From the NCBI GenBank assembly GCA_036435485.1, contig CM071595.1, forward strand, positions 7,058,001 through 7,122,000: a stretch of DNA of 64,000 bases, in the 5' to 3' direction. The DNA is from Saposhnikovia divaricata. Its lineage: Eukaryota; Streptophyta; Magnoliopsida; Apiales; Apiaceae. Below are positions 23,056-33,320 of this stretch, piece after piece. Position 1 is the stretch's first letter, and each line of letters begins with the position of its first letter. The position numbers and the translations under genes were made by a program. The notes under the pieces were generated by a model that was given only the letters and a program-made list of their open reading frames with translations, ran no database searches and was not told the DNA's origin.

Positions 23056-24189
23056 TATGCTAAGAAATTGAGTTATATAAATAGGAAATCACGTAATGCA
23101 ACCGGAAACTAGGAAGCTATAGTATATAGAGAGTTATGTAGTTTCCGAAATTTGAAGTAAAAGGACAGCTTGTGTGTGGTGGTGGAAAAGTTAAGTATTT
23201 CTGGGGTAATTACTGAATATTTCTATGTTAACCTGGTTACATAGTCCGCTTTTAAGTTAATCTGAAGCCTCTCCACCTTCTAATGGAAACATGATCCATA
23301 TGCTCAATAACATTGCATGTAGGCATCATTGGTCCTTGTTTGTATTCTCCAGAGGCCAAAACTTAAATAATGTCAGTCAAAGTTAAATGGTCGTATAGAT
23401 TGTGGATGAATTCGATGCAATGATTTATTTTATTGCCATTGAAAGATGAAGTAATTCAAAGTTTCATTAGCATTCATACAAAATACTCAAGAGAATCAAA
23501 CAAAAAGCAGAACACAAATGAACAACACCTAGTGTACAACAAATGATCTGAAACCAATAATCTGATTTCATGCCTCATATCAGAAGATTGGCATATTAGT
23601 CCATATGTGTGTATTTAATACATTTTCTAAAGTGTGATATTTTCATACAGTTTTCCTTACAATTCACAGTGATATCATACAGCTTTCCTGTAATATCTTA
23701 ATTTACAGTGACAAAACTCTTTCTTGCTTAATGATGATTCAAATTAGTGGTGGCGGAACCATATTCAGTGCTCATTTTTTTTTATATAAAGGTAGTCCTG
23801 AATATTATTGTAAGCACTGTTAGCAGTTGGGCCTTCCTCAAACAAGCACCATCAACAAAGTGTTGTCTAACCATGCACATTGATAAAAAAAAAAAAAATA
23901 CATGGTAACGTCTAAAAACACCGAAGGGAGAAGGGGGGGGGGGGGGTAACTCTGATTTTCTACTATTAACACAGAAATGAAATTCCAAGAAAAATAATTT
24001 CAGAAGACACATTCATCAACTGTCCTTATAAACCTCATTTAAGAAAACAGTTTCGTAAACTTTAACTTCTCACCAGAGCTAACAAAAAGAAAAACCCTTG
24101 GTACAATGTTATTTCAAAATCATATTGCGAGTTCTAGTTAACTCTAGTTAGTTCACAACATCTTCATAGGGATATATGATTTAAGGTGG
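23056..24189. other. Spacer between glutaredoxin units A and B
   Basis: It contains the truncated upstream region of unit A and the 3' flank of unit B, both homologous to the other units, and a 15-base G run near 23932. No separate gene. Confidence 0.65.
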
Positions 24190-24498
24190 TTATAACCAGA
24201 TAGCTTTGGCTTCGATGAGCTTGTCTTTTAGAGACCCATCCACATGTAGAGATATGATATCTTTGGCCGAGCCTATAAATTTTCCACCTATGAAAACTGC
24301 TGGGACAGAAGGATTACAACCTAGTCTTCGAAGAGCACATTCCATCTCCCTCCCTTTTGCATCTTGATCGAGTTCATGAACCTCAGGGCTTGCACCAAGT
24401 TCATAAAAGAGTGCCTTAATGCTATGGCACATGAAACACGAGCTCTTGGTAAAGATCACTGCAGCCTTCTTGGATGCAAGGTCTCTTACCGTATCCAT
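24190..24498 (-). CDS. CC-type (class III) glutaredoxin, unit B
   Basis: 102 residues, the normal length for plant CC-type (ROXY) glutaredoxins, which use glutathione as cofactor and modulate TGA-type bZIP factors in cytosol and nucleus. Seen: active site CFMC at residues 21-24, a variant of CCMC with phenylalanine at the second position; the SVP motif at 64-66 with GG at 71-72 for glutathione binding; and C-terminal AIWL (99-102), matching the ALWL-type motif known to contact TOPLESS. By family knowledge it is closest to the Arabidopsis GRXC11 type. Single exon; the start was chosen because MDxVRDLA is conserved in all four units. A TATA box lies upstream at 24638-24645. Confidence 0.93.
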   Translation of the reverse strand: MDTVRDLASKKAAVIFTKSSCFMCHSIKALFYELGASPEVHELDQDAKGREMECALRRLGCNPSVPAVFIGGKFIGSAKDIISLHVDGSLKDKLIEAKAIWL

Positions 24499-24637
24499 TA
24501 TGCTAAGAAATTGAGGTTTCTAAATAGGAAATGGCGTAATGCAATCAGAAACTGGGAAGCTCTAGTATATATAGAGAGAGTTGTGTAGTTTTTGAAGCAT
24601 AAGGAAAGCTTGTGTGTCTTGAGCTTTCATCACAGCA

Positions 24638-24645
24638 TATTTATA
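24638..24645 (-). promoter_or_regulatory. TATA box of glutaredoxin unit B
   Basis: Minus-strand TATAAATA about 140 bases before the ATG, in a block conserved among units B, C and D (GAGCCACTAT..., GATGAAAGCT). Confidence 0.6.
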
Positions 24646-25909
24646 GTGGCTCGCTAAGGACATTGGCAGATTGTTCAATCTATAAAAGAGAAAAATAACA
24701 GTAAGATAACGGAATGAAACGCATAAAGGAAAAGTTCTATTAGATATTTGTTCGGATAAGAAAAATGCCTCTGAAGATCTTTTGGATAATGACAAATTGT
24801 GCTACAATGCCATTTGACACATGGTATCAATCACTCCAGGTTATAGTTAATATCTCAACTCTACTGAAATGCCCACAGCACAGTTCAGTAATGGAATCAG
24901 AACATAGAAAAAGTAGTTTGAGATCTGCATACTTGCATAATTAAATAGCGATAATGGGGTGATAGGGGGAGGATGGTGGATATATTCTTCTGATTTCTAT
25001 AAAATGCTTTGTCAAGAGGCACACTTTCGGTGAAAAATGTTCTCAAATGTCAACGATGCAGTTCTAATTGTGGAAAAGTTGAGGATTCCCGTAATTAATG
25101 GATACTCCTATATCACCTGGTAACCAGGTTACATGGTAAGCTTTTAAGTTAATCTGAAGCCTCTCCGCCTTGTAATGACAGTATGATCCATATGCTCAAT
25201 AACGTTGCATTTAGGTATCATTGGTCCATGTTTGTATTTGCCAGAGGCACTTAATTTCATAGGCAGAGCCAAAGGTAAATCGTCGAATAATATGTAAATG
25301 AATTTGATCCCATGATTTATTTCACTACCATTGCAAGGTGAAGTAATTATAAATTTTCCTCGCCCCCCCCCCCCCCTTACGCTACGTTGTTCTTTTTGAT
25401 GTTTATATCGAAATGACTTCATGCATGTTCTTTTTGATGATTTTATCATACATAACACGCATTTGATCTTCCTTATTAATGTTGTCCAAAGGTGTTCGGA
25501 AATTTCTTCTTTTATGGACTGAACTTCTTCGTTGCATAAATATTGTGGGCTCATTCAAAGAGACCTTGTGACAAGTGACAACTAAAATTGCAGATGTAAG
25601 TAAGACTACAAAAATTGGTTTCTGATTATGCACATCGATTGCTGAAGGTACATGACAAAACTCAAAACACAGAAAGAAATGAAATTACAAGAATTAGCTA
25701 TTTCAGAAGACACTTTCATCAAATGTTAAAAACCTTGGTTAAGAAGACACATTCATAAACTATACCTTGGCACCAGAGCTGACAAAAAGATAAGCCCTTG
25801 GTGCAATGTTATTGTAACATGGTATAGGAGCTACTTTTAGTATTCCTATTTCAGGAAAATAACACTAGATAGTTTACATGTCATTAACAGGATAAATGAT
25901 TTTAGGTGT
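24646..25909. other. Spacer between glutaredoxin units B and C
   Basis: Upstream region of unit B and 3' flank of unit C, homologous to the corresponding spacers, with a C run near 25366-25377. Open frames here are not conserved between units, so no extra gene is called. Confidence 0.6.
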
Positions 25910-26218
25910 TTAGAACCAGATAGCTTTGGCTTCGATGAGCTTTTCTTTTAGAGATCCATCTACATGTAGAGATATGATATCTTTGGCGGAGCCTATATAT
26001 TTTCCACCTATGAAGACTGCTGGGACAGAAGGATTACAGCCTAGCATTTGAAGAGCATATTCCATTTCTCTCCCATTTGTGACTTGATCAAGTTCATGAA
26101 CAGCAGGGCTTGCACCAAGTTCGTAAAAGAGTGCCTTGATGCTATGGCACATGAAACACGAGCTCTTGGTAAAGATCACTGCAGCCTTCTTTGATGCAAG
26201 GTCTCTTACCATATCCAT
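25910..26218 (-). CDS. CC-type glutaredoxin, unit C
   Basis: 102 residues with MDMVRDLASKK start, active site CFMC (21-24) and SVPAVFIGGK (64-73). It differs from unit B at a dozen or so positions and from unit D at very few (for example DQVTNG for DQEVNG and LQMLG for LQRLG). The C-terminus is AIWF instead of AIWL, so the last leucine of the ALWL-type TOPLESS-binding motif is lost. The longer open frame upstream has no ATG and is not conserved, hence the start at 26218. The TATA box lies at 26358-26365. Confidence 0.93.
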   Translation of the reverse strand: MDMVRDLASKKAAVIFTKSSCFMCHSIKALFYELGASPAVHELDQVTNGREMEYALQMLGCNPSVPAVFIGGKYIGSAKDIISLHVDGSLKEKLIEAKAIWF

Positions 26219-26357
26219 TATACTAAGAATTTTGTATAGAGAAGTGGTGTAATGCAACCAAAAAAGTAGGAAACTATAGTATGTAGAGAGTTATGTAGCT
26301 TTTGAACTCTTAGCCAAGCTTGTAGGTGGTGCTGGAATTTAAGCTTTCATCGCTCTG

Positions 26358-26365
26358 TATATATA
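26358..26365 (-). promoter_or_regulatory. TATA box of glutaredoxin unit C
   Basis: Minus-strand TATATATA in the conserved upstream block, about 140 bases before the ATG. Confidence 0.6.
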
Positions 26366-27918
26366 GGGGCTCACTAAGGTGATTGCCACATTTTCTAATC
26401 TATAAAAGAGAATTTTAATTGTGCAAAATGCAAAAAGATAAAGTTCTGTTATATATCTGTTTAGATAAAAAAAAATATTCTTCTGAGGATTTTTGGATAA
26501 TGACCATATGTGATAAGAACAAGTTGACATGCATGTGGTATCTCTCATGAATTTAACTAAAACTCAACTCTACTGCTATGCCCGCGACACAGTACAGAGA
26601 TCGAATCAAAGCAAAGATTAAAGTTGTTTGAGATCTGCATGGATACTTGCATCATAAAATAGCAATAATGCTGTGATAGGAGTGATGAAAGTGGATATAT
26701 TCTTCTGATTTACATAAATATTCTTCGTCAAGAGGCAATATTTTGGTGAAAGTAGTAATAAAATTAGGTCTCTTGATGAAAGATTGGGGGAAAATGTTCT
26801 CAAATCCCATAGTATATACTGAATGTTTCAATAGTAATTTAGTTACAAAGTCAGCTCATAAGTTAATCTGAGGCCTCTCCACCATCTAATGGCAGTACGA
26901 TTTATAAGCTTAATTACATTGCATTCAGGCACCATATTTAAGCACTTGTACATGATCACCTGAGGCCAGAACTTAATTTCTTTTGTGTACAGAGTCAAAG
27001 CTAACCTTAAATAAAATTTATATGCCTTCGTCCATGCTTCAATGAACAACAAAAGGAGTACCTTGTATCAGATCATGTTTAAAGATACTTTTAGGGAACC
27101 GTGGACCGTTTTCGAGTAAATTTGTATAGAGAAAGGGACTGCTTAAGTTTATTCTTACGTGAAATTCAGATAAGCTTTGCATATCTAACACTGATATTTT
27201 ACAGTGACAAATCTACATTTCTTGGTTGTATCCAAGGTTATCTTAGCCTTATAATTTTTCATGTGATAGTGCTCCGAATAAATCTCCTGTAGAAAAACAT
27301 CACCTTTTCTTTCTTCTAGATGAGGTTTGCTACCAGAGGCTAGAAGCATCCTACCATCGAGAACCACGTAAATGCTTCCAGCTTACATTTAGGGCAATGT
27401 GTGTTTACACAAGGATTGGTGATCAGAAATTCAGATTATCTGATAAAGACACATCTCATGATCTAATCATACATGACATGCATTTAAGCCTCCAAAGGTG
27501 TCGAGATACTTTCAGCCCTGGAATGTACTTGATATCCTTCTTGCATCAATGCGGACTATTTCAAAGAGACCTTTTGACAACTAAAATTGTGCGCGCATGG
27601 AAATTAGACTCTCAAACTGTTTTCTGATCATGCACATCAATTTGAAAACACACATTAGAACATTTAGAACACAGAATGTGAAAATGAAATGACAAGAATC
27701 AGCTATTTCAGACGAAACTTTCATCAATTGTTATAAACCTTATAATGTTAAGAAGACACTTTCATAAACTATACTCTCACCAGGGATGACAAAAAGAGAA
27801 GCCCTTGGTACAATGTTATTGTTACATGGTATAGGAGCCAGTTCTTAACATTTCTATTACAGAAAATGAACTCTATATAGTTTACAATATCTTCACAAGT
27901 ATAGATTGGTTTAGGTGT
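26366..27918. other. Spacer between glutaredoxin units C and D
   Basis: Repeats the upstream and downstream blocks of the other units with added unrelated sequence (the distance between ATGs is 2009 bases, against 1720 for B to C). No conserved extra ORF. Confidence 0.6.
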
Positions 27919-28227
27919 TTAGAACCAAATAGCTTTGGCTTCGATGAGCTTTTCTTTTAGAGATCCATCTACATGTAGAGATATGATATCTTTGGCAGAG
28001 CCTATATACTTTCCACCTATGAAGACCGCCGGGACAGACGGATTACAGCCTAGCCTTTGAAGCGCATATTCCATTTCCCTCCCATTTACCTCTTGATCAA
28101 GTTCATGAACAGCAGGGCTTGCACCAAGCTCATAAAAGAGTGCCTTAATGCTATGGCACATGAAACATGAGCTCTTGGTGAAGATAACTGCAGCCTTCTT
28201 TGATGCAAGGTCTCTTACCATATCCAT
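27919..28227 (-). CDS. CC-type glutaredoxin, unit D
   Basis: 102 residues, MDMVRDLASKK start, CFMC active site at 21-24, SVPAVFIGGK at 64-73 and AIWF C-terminus as in unit C. It is nearly identical to C, so the C/D duplication is the most recent of the array. The TATA box lies at 28372-28379. As a CC-type glutaredoxin it is expected to act with TGA transcription factors; the precise role is not deducible. All four units lie on the same strand in tandem. Confidence 0.93.
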   Translation of the reverse strand: MDMVRDLASKKAAVIFTKSSCFMCHSIKALFYELGASPAVHELDQEVNGREMEYALQRLGCNPSVPAVFIGGKYIGSAKDIISLHVDGSLKEKLIEAKAIWF

Positions 28228-28371
28228 TATAAAAAAACGATATGAGTTTTCTAATTGATAGAAGAATGATGAAATGCAACTGCAAACTAGAGTATGCAGA
28301 GAGTTATGTAGCTTTAGACCTCAGAGGCAAGCTTTGTGTGTGGTGCTGGACTTTAAGCTTTCATCACTACA

Positions 28372-28379
28372 TATATATA
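28372..28379 (-). promoter_or_regulatory. TATA box of glutaredoxin unit D
   Basis: Minus-strand TATATATA followed by the conserved block ahead of the ATG. Confidence 0.6.
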
Positions 28380-29640
28380 GTGGCTCACTTATAGATAATT
28401 GCAAGATTTGTTTATAATTCATAAAAGAGAAAAATAAGAATAAAAGAAATACATGATATGCAAAAAGATAAAGTTCTTTACGATAAAAGAAATTCCCCTG
28501 ATGATTATTTAGATCATGACAATATGTGCTACATACAAGTTGACATGTGGTATCTCTCATAGTTAACTAATAACTCAAGTCTACTGAAATGCTTATAACA
28601 CTGTACAGTGATGGAATCACACCATAATTAAATCAGATTGATATCTGCATACTTGCATGATATAATAGCAATACTGGGGTGATAGGGGGAGGAAGGTGGG
28701 ATATATTCTTCATATCTATGAATATGCTTTGTCAACAGGCACAGTTTCGGTGAACAAACTAACATAATTTCATCTCTTTATGAAGGATCGTGTCAATGAA
28801 ATAGTTCTGTTTGTGGCGATTTGAGCATCATCGTAGTAAATACTGAATGTTCTTACAGTAAACTGGTCACAAGGTCATCTCATAAGTTCTAAATGCTCTT
28901 AACTTTCTATTACCTATATGATCCTTGTGCTTAGTTAAAAATCTCATGCAGGCACCATTGGTACTTGTACATGAACACCGGACAGAGACCGGAACTTTGA
29001 TCTGTTACATGGACAGGGCAAACGCTAATTGGTAAAATAACATGTAAATGGGTTCAATACTATGGCTTGTTAATTTTACTGCCACTGCATGCTGATGTAG
29101 TTTAAATATTCCCCCCTTGTGATGTTGATGTTTCATTATACTTCTTGCATATATGCTCCATGTCCTTATCTTTGTAGGATCCCATTGCAGATGTGGAAAT
29201 TCAATTTAGAGTTATCCAGAGCATTTGAACTTTTCTGGTACCCGGTCCCCTCCTTGCAAATTCCATGGCATCATATACAAAAAATGCAAGAGAATTACGT
29301 AATAAGAACTCGCATAAACGCCACTTAATGTACAATAGAAGGCCTAGAACTAATAATCTCACTAAGTACCTTATATCAGATCATGCTTTAAGATTATTTA
29401 TTAGAGGCACAATAAACATAAATTTAAAGCATCAACTTTTCTCTCTTCTGGATGAGGCTAGAATCCTCCTACAAGAACTTGAGAATCTACCAAAGTGCTT
29501 GTAGCTTACATGTCGGCCAATGTATGTTTAGACCTTATATGTATCCTATCATGCATCATTTGTTCTTGCCTCTTCACCAACTCCAAAGGTGTTAATAATT
29601 TCTTCTTTTTCAGCGCCAGAAAAATGAGACCAGTTGTATA
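28380..29640. other. Upstream region of glutaredoxin unit D
   Basis: Homologous to the upstream blocks of the other units as far as roughly 29500 (for example TCTTCTGGATGAGGCTAGAA, also near 27310). No gene seen. Confidence 0.6.
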
Positions 29641-29663
29641 CTATATATATATATATATATATG

Positions 29664-30022
29664 AGTTGCACTCCATAGCAAATACCTTATATAACAAACA
29701 ATAAAGAACACCTCATATCTAATATAATTTAAGAGTTCCGTCATAGCACCCAATACAAAAGTTGTTATTTTTTTACCCTCTAGCAAACCAGCAAAATTTT
29801 TTTTTTTTTGAAAATTTACTGTTCATTGATGACGTCATGATGACGTCATCAGTGACGTCATCAGTGAACAGTAATTTTCAATTTTTTTTTGCAGACTTGA
29901 TAAAGGATAAAAAAATAACAACTTTTTGTATTGGGTGCCCCTGGCGGGGCCAAAGGATCTAATAGATCTAAGGTGTTCTTTGTTGTTTGTTATATAAGAG
30001 TGTTCTGTATGGAGTAAAGGCC
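29664..30022. mobile_element. Foldback MITE, family 1, copy a, between (TA)n tracts
   Basis: Long imperfect inverted repeat: the left arm (CTCCATAGCAAATACC..., CACCCAATACAAAA) pairs with the right arm (TTGTATTGGGTGCCC..., GTATGGAGTAAAGG). The centre (29810-29880) is a smaller palindrome with three TGACGTCA motifs at 29830, 29841 and 29853 and flanking CTGTTCA/TGAACAG. Both outer ends run into (TA)n microsatellites (29642-29663 and 30023-30038), as in Micron-type MITEs. No coding capacity. Confidence 0.8.
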
Positions 30023-30038
30023 TATATATATATATATA

Positions 30039-30344
30039 GGGTCCTACTCTACTACAAGCTAAAATTAAAACTAAACATTAATTCAATATTTCATGCTAAT
30101 CTAATGATCAAACTAGGGGTACCCCAATACAAAAAGTGTTTAAAATAATTGGCTCCATTCAGCAAAAAAAAAAAAAAAAAACACTGTTCACGTGATGACG
30201 TGGCAAGTTTTTTTTTTTTTTTGGTGGATAGAGCCAATTATTTTAAGCATTTTTTGTGAAGGTACCCTTGGCGGGAACTTTAGAATAAATGAAATATAAT
30301 TAATCTAGTGTTAGTTTTTAGTTTGTATTTAAGGATTGGTTTGT
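30039..30344. mobile_element. Foldback MITE, family 2, copy a
   Basis: The arms pair across a centre containing CACTGTTCACGTGATGACGTGG. Left arm: GGGGTACCCCAATACAAAAA, TTAAAATAATTGGCTC. Right arm: GAGCCAATTATTTTAAGC, GAAGGTACCCTTGGCGGG. It is bounded by (TA)n at 30023-30038 and 30345-30356. Confidence 0.75.
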
Positions 30345-30356
30345 TATATATATATA

Positions 30357-30743
30357 GGCCTTTGCTCCATACATAACACTCTTTTATAACAAATAATAAA
30401 GAACACTATAAAATCAATTATTCCAATAGATCCATTGGTCCCGCCAGGGGCACCCATTATAAAAAGTCCTTATTTTTTTATCTTCTATCCATCCAGCAAA
30501 AAAAATTAAAAAAAAAATTTTTTTTGAAAAATTCACTATTCATGATGACGTCACTGCTGATGTCATCATGAACAGTGATTTTCCCAAAAAAAGAAAAATT
30601 TTAATTTTTTTTTGCTAAATGGATAGAAGATAAAAAATAAAAACTTTTTGTATTGGGTGTCATGACGGAACTCTTATATTGAATTAAATATGAGGTGTTC
30701 TTTATTGTTCTTTATATAAGGTGTTCTTCATGGAGTGCAACTC
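30357..30743. mobile_element. Foldback MITE, family 1, copy b
   Basis: Same family as 29664-30022, opposite orientation. The left arm (TTTGCTCCATACATAACACTC) and right arm (GTTCTTCATGGAGTGCAACTC) pair; the centre has CATGATGACGTCAC and TGATGTCATCATGAACAGTG. Bounded by (TA)n at 30345-30356 and 30744-30766. Confidence 0.8.
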
Positions 30744-30766
30744 TATATATATATATATATATATAT

Positions 30767-31282
30767 GCAAGTGCTCAAATACAAACCACTTTTAAAATAC
30801 AAACCTACAAACCAACACTAAATTAATTATATTTCATCTATTCTATGGTTCCCGCCAAGGGTACCTTCACAAAAAATGCTTAAAATAATTGGCTCTATCC
30901 AACAAAAAAAAAAATCTTGTCGTGGAAATGCGAAGCATTTAAGACAGTAAACGGATGAGTTAGGTAGTCATGAGGGTCGAAGGCTCTCGACACACCCGTC
31001 AATCGTCTATTGCCTTTACCATTGATTGCCATTCCTTACAACTTTAGAATGATAAAGGCACGAAGCGCCGTACATGAAGGTGCGAAGCACCGTTAACCAG
31101 TGAAATCCACTGCCACGTCATCACGTGAACAGTGATTTTTTTTTTGGTTGGATAGAGCCAAGTATTTTAAACGTTTTTTGTATTGGGGTACCCCTAGTTT
31201 GGTCATTAGATTAGCTTGAAATATTAGATTATGCTTGGTTTGTAGGTTTGTATTTTAAGGAGGTTTGTATTGGAGTAGCCCC
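30767..31282. mobile_element. Foldback MITE, family 2, copy b with internal insert
   Basis: Arms as in the family 2 copy at 30039. Between them, about 30917-31115, lies a roughly 200-base segment that does not belong to the palindrome (GTCGTGGAAATGCGAAGCAT, then GCGAAGCACCG). It is less AT-rich than its surroundings and of unknown origin. Bounded by (TA)n at 30744-30766 and 31283-31301. Confidence 0.75.
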
Positions 31283-31324
31283 TATATATATATATATATA
31301 AGGGGTTCAATCTATGTATATGTA

Positions 31325-31748
31325 TTCTATGGTTCCCGCCAAGGGTACCTTCACAAAAAATGCTTAAAATAATTGGCTCTATCCAACAAAAAAAAAAAAA
31401 AAAAACTTGTCGTGGAAATGCGAAGCATTTAAGACAGTAAACGGATGAGTTAGGTAGTCATGAGGGTCGAAGGCTCTCGACACACCCGTCAATCGTCTAT
31501 TGCCTTTACCATTGATTGCCATTCCTTACAACTTTAGAATGATAAAGGCACGAAGCGCCGTACATGAAGGTGCGAAGCACCGTTAACCAGTGAAATCCAC
31601 TGCCACGTCATCACGTGAACAGTGTTTTTTTTTTGTTGGATAGAGCCAAGTATTTTAAACGTTTTTTGTATTGGGGTACCCCTAGTTTGGTCATTAGATT
31701 AGCTTGAAATATTAAATTATGCTTGGTTTGTAGGTTTGTATTTTAAGG

Positions 31749-31750
<2 letters not shown>
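31325..31750. mobile_element. Foldback MITE, family 2, copy c, left-truncated
   Basis: Nearly identical to 30838-31265, including the same internal insert, but lacking the outer left arm. It is therefore a duplicate of the neighbouring composite element. It ends in a long (TA)n(TATATG)n tract, 31752-31826. Confidence 0.8.
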
Positions 31751-31751
<1 letters not shown>

Positions 31752-31822
<71 letters not shown>

Positions 31823-31826
31823 ATAT
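31752..31826. repeat. (TA)n(TATATG)n microsatellite
   Basis: About 38 bases of TA followed by several TATATG units. Confidence 0.9.
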
Positions 31827-31829
31827 GGG

Positions 31830-32374
31830 GTTCAATCCACAGCCAAGGGTGTATACAATTTTTACACAACCAACAAATCACAGCCATTTATTGTAGAAAG
31901 GAACGGAGGAGATTAATCACTTCAGCAATGAACCATTGAGGAAGTCCCCCGAAGATAAAATGTCAGATTTACCCTTAGTGCCTCCCGCAATAAAACATTG
32001 CTGAAGTCTTTATATTTTTTACTAATTAATGATCCATTAATGATATTTTGATTTTCTCAACATTTTATATACTTATGCTTCCATAACTGTAGGGATTAGA
32101 AAAAGTGATCAGTTGATTACATGACTTATGATAATATTTCAATTAACCAAATATCAAAAGTCCATAAAAGTTGCAATACTACACATTTTTTATTGAAATG
32201 TTTAAAAAGTAAACGACAAACAGACACTGCTTTTAGGCCCTTTAATCAAGTAAAGCGTGTTTAATTTAAAACAATACTACTAACAGTTCCCCTGTCCTCC
32301 CACAGGCCACATTTCCACCGTCACCGCGCTTCAACAACCAAAAACCACCAATCCTCCCGCCCCCTTCTCCTGCC
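31830..32374. other. Intergenic, no gene seen
   Basis: AT-rich sequence without supported genes. It ends in a C-rich stretch (32280-32374) that may belong to the gene-fragment cluster that follows. Confidence 0.55.
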
Positions 32375-32403
32375 TTCAACTTGCGCATCTCCATCCGAAT
32401 TTC
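32375..32403. repeat. 29-bp direct repeat at the gene-fragment cluster
   Basis: Identical to 32786-32814 (starts TTCAACTTGCGCATCTCC). The second copy spans the aminopeptidase/kinase junction. Confidence 0.85.
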
Positions 32404-32487
32404 TCTTATTTTATCATTTATCTTCTTAGTTAAATTAAGAAAATGATTAATCGTTAATTGACTATACATACACATATACACACACGC

Positions 32488-32571
32488 ACCACCGAAACAA
32501 TTGAGAAATCAGTGGCTTCCGATCTGATAGACTTTCTGAACGCTTCTACCACCGCTTTTCACGTTGTTGGT

Positions 32572-32624
<53 letters not shown>

Positions 32625-32788
32625 GTATGTAATTGGTTTTTTAATTTGTTTATATATTGGGTTTTTTTAATTTATATTTTTTACTGTTTATTTTATAGAG
32701 GAGGCAAAAAAGGCAACTGAAAAATGGTGGGTATGAGCAGATTTCTGAGAAGGAGGACTGGAATTTGCAAGTGGGCAAGAAGTATTTC
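32488..32788 (+). pseudogene. Aspartyl aminopeptidase (M18) N-terminal fragment
   Basis: Exon 32488-32569 reads SVASDLIDFLNASTTAFHVV, the conserved N-terminal region of M18 aspartyl aminopeptidases. A GT-AG intron (32570-32698, with a (TC)n tract) follows. The next exon piece, 32699-32788, ancestrally reads KNGGYEQISEKEDWNLQ then VGKKYF, again typical of M18. One extra A in the A-run near 32710 shifts the frame, giving an early stop. There is no start ATG. All metal-binding residues of the enzyme lie in the missing C-terminal part, so it cannot be active. Confidence 0.75.
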
Positions 32789-32790
32789 AA

Positions 32791-33320
32791 CTTGCGCATC
32801 TCCATCCGAATTTCGTGAGCCTTAAAGCTTTCTATTATGCTAAAGAAGATAAGCTTCTTGTTTATGATTATCTACCAAATGGAAGCCTACACTCCCTTCT
32901 TCATGGTATCTGTTGTTGCTTGTCCTTTTATTTTCTTGTTTGTAGTTGTTAAAATTTCATTAATAATGTGTGTTGATTTTGTTGATGGTAGGGAATCGAG
33001 GCCCGGGGAGAATTCCATTAGATTGGACTACAAGAATTGGCTTGGTGTTGGGAGCTGCTCGTGGGCTTGCTTGCGTTCACGAAGAGTATGAGACAGCAAG
33101 AATTCCTCATGGAAATGTGAAATCATCAAATGTTTTACTCGATAAGAATGGTGTTGCTTGTATAGCTGATTTTGGGTTAGCATTGCTTTTGAATCCAGTA
33201 CATGCCACAGCAAGATTGGGTGGATACAGGGCACCTGAGCAGGTTCAGTTGAAGAGACTGTCACAAAAAGCAGAGGAGGAGCAAGCAGTAGTATCTCATG
33301 AGTTATGTTCTTTTTTGTGA
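32791..33320 (+). pseudogene. LRR receptor-like kinase domain fragment
   Basis: Exon 32791-32905 (LAHLHPNFVSLKAFYYAKED, LLVYDYLPNGSLHSLLH) and, after a GT-AG intron, exon 32992-33320 (NRGPGRIPLDWTTRIG, IPHGNVKSSNVLLDKNGV, IADFGLALL, GYRAPEQ). Phase is kept across the intron. Known family: membrane LRR receptor kinases with HGN/HGD instead of HRD in the catalytic loop. The glycine loop, the ATP-binding lysine and all extracellular parts are absent. After LSQKA the sequence diverges from the family and ends at TGA 33318-33320, before the helix that normally reads DVYSFG. A gene fragment, not a working kinase. Confidence 0.8.

Noticed and set aside
23932..23946. Poly-G run as a possible G-quadruplex regulator
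   Set aside because: A single homopolymer downstream of the gene, variable between units; no evidence for a role.
25144..25633. Minus-strand ORFs of 136 and 76 codons in the spacer upstream of glutaredoxin unit B
   Set aside because: Not preserved in the homologous spacers of the other units; one reads through a C run.
26219..26257. N-terminal extension of glutaredoxin unit C
   Set aside because: There is no ATG and the stretch is not conserved in units B and D.
30940..31030. Possible hammerhead ribozyme (GGATGAG ... CGAA ... GTC)
   Set aside because: The core does not match CTGATGA...GAAA and the required stems do not form; chance resemblance.
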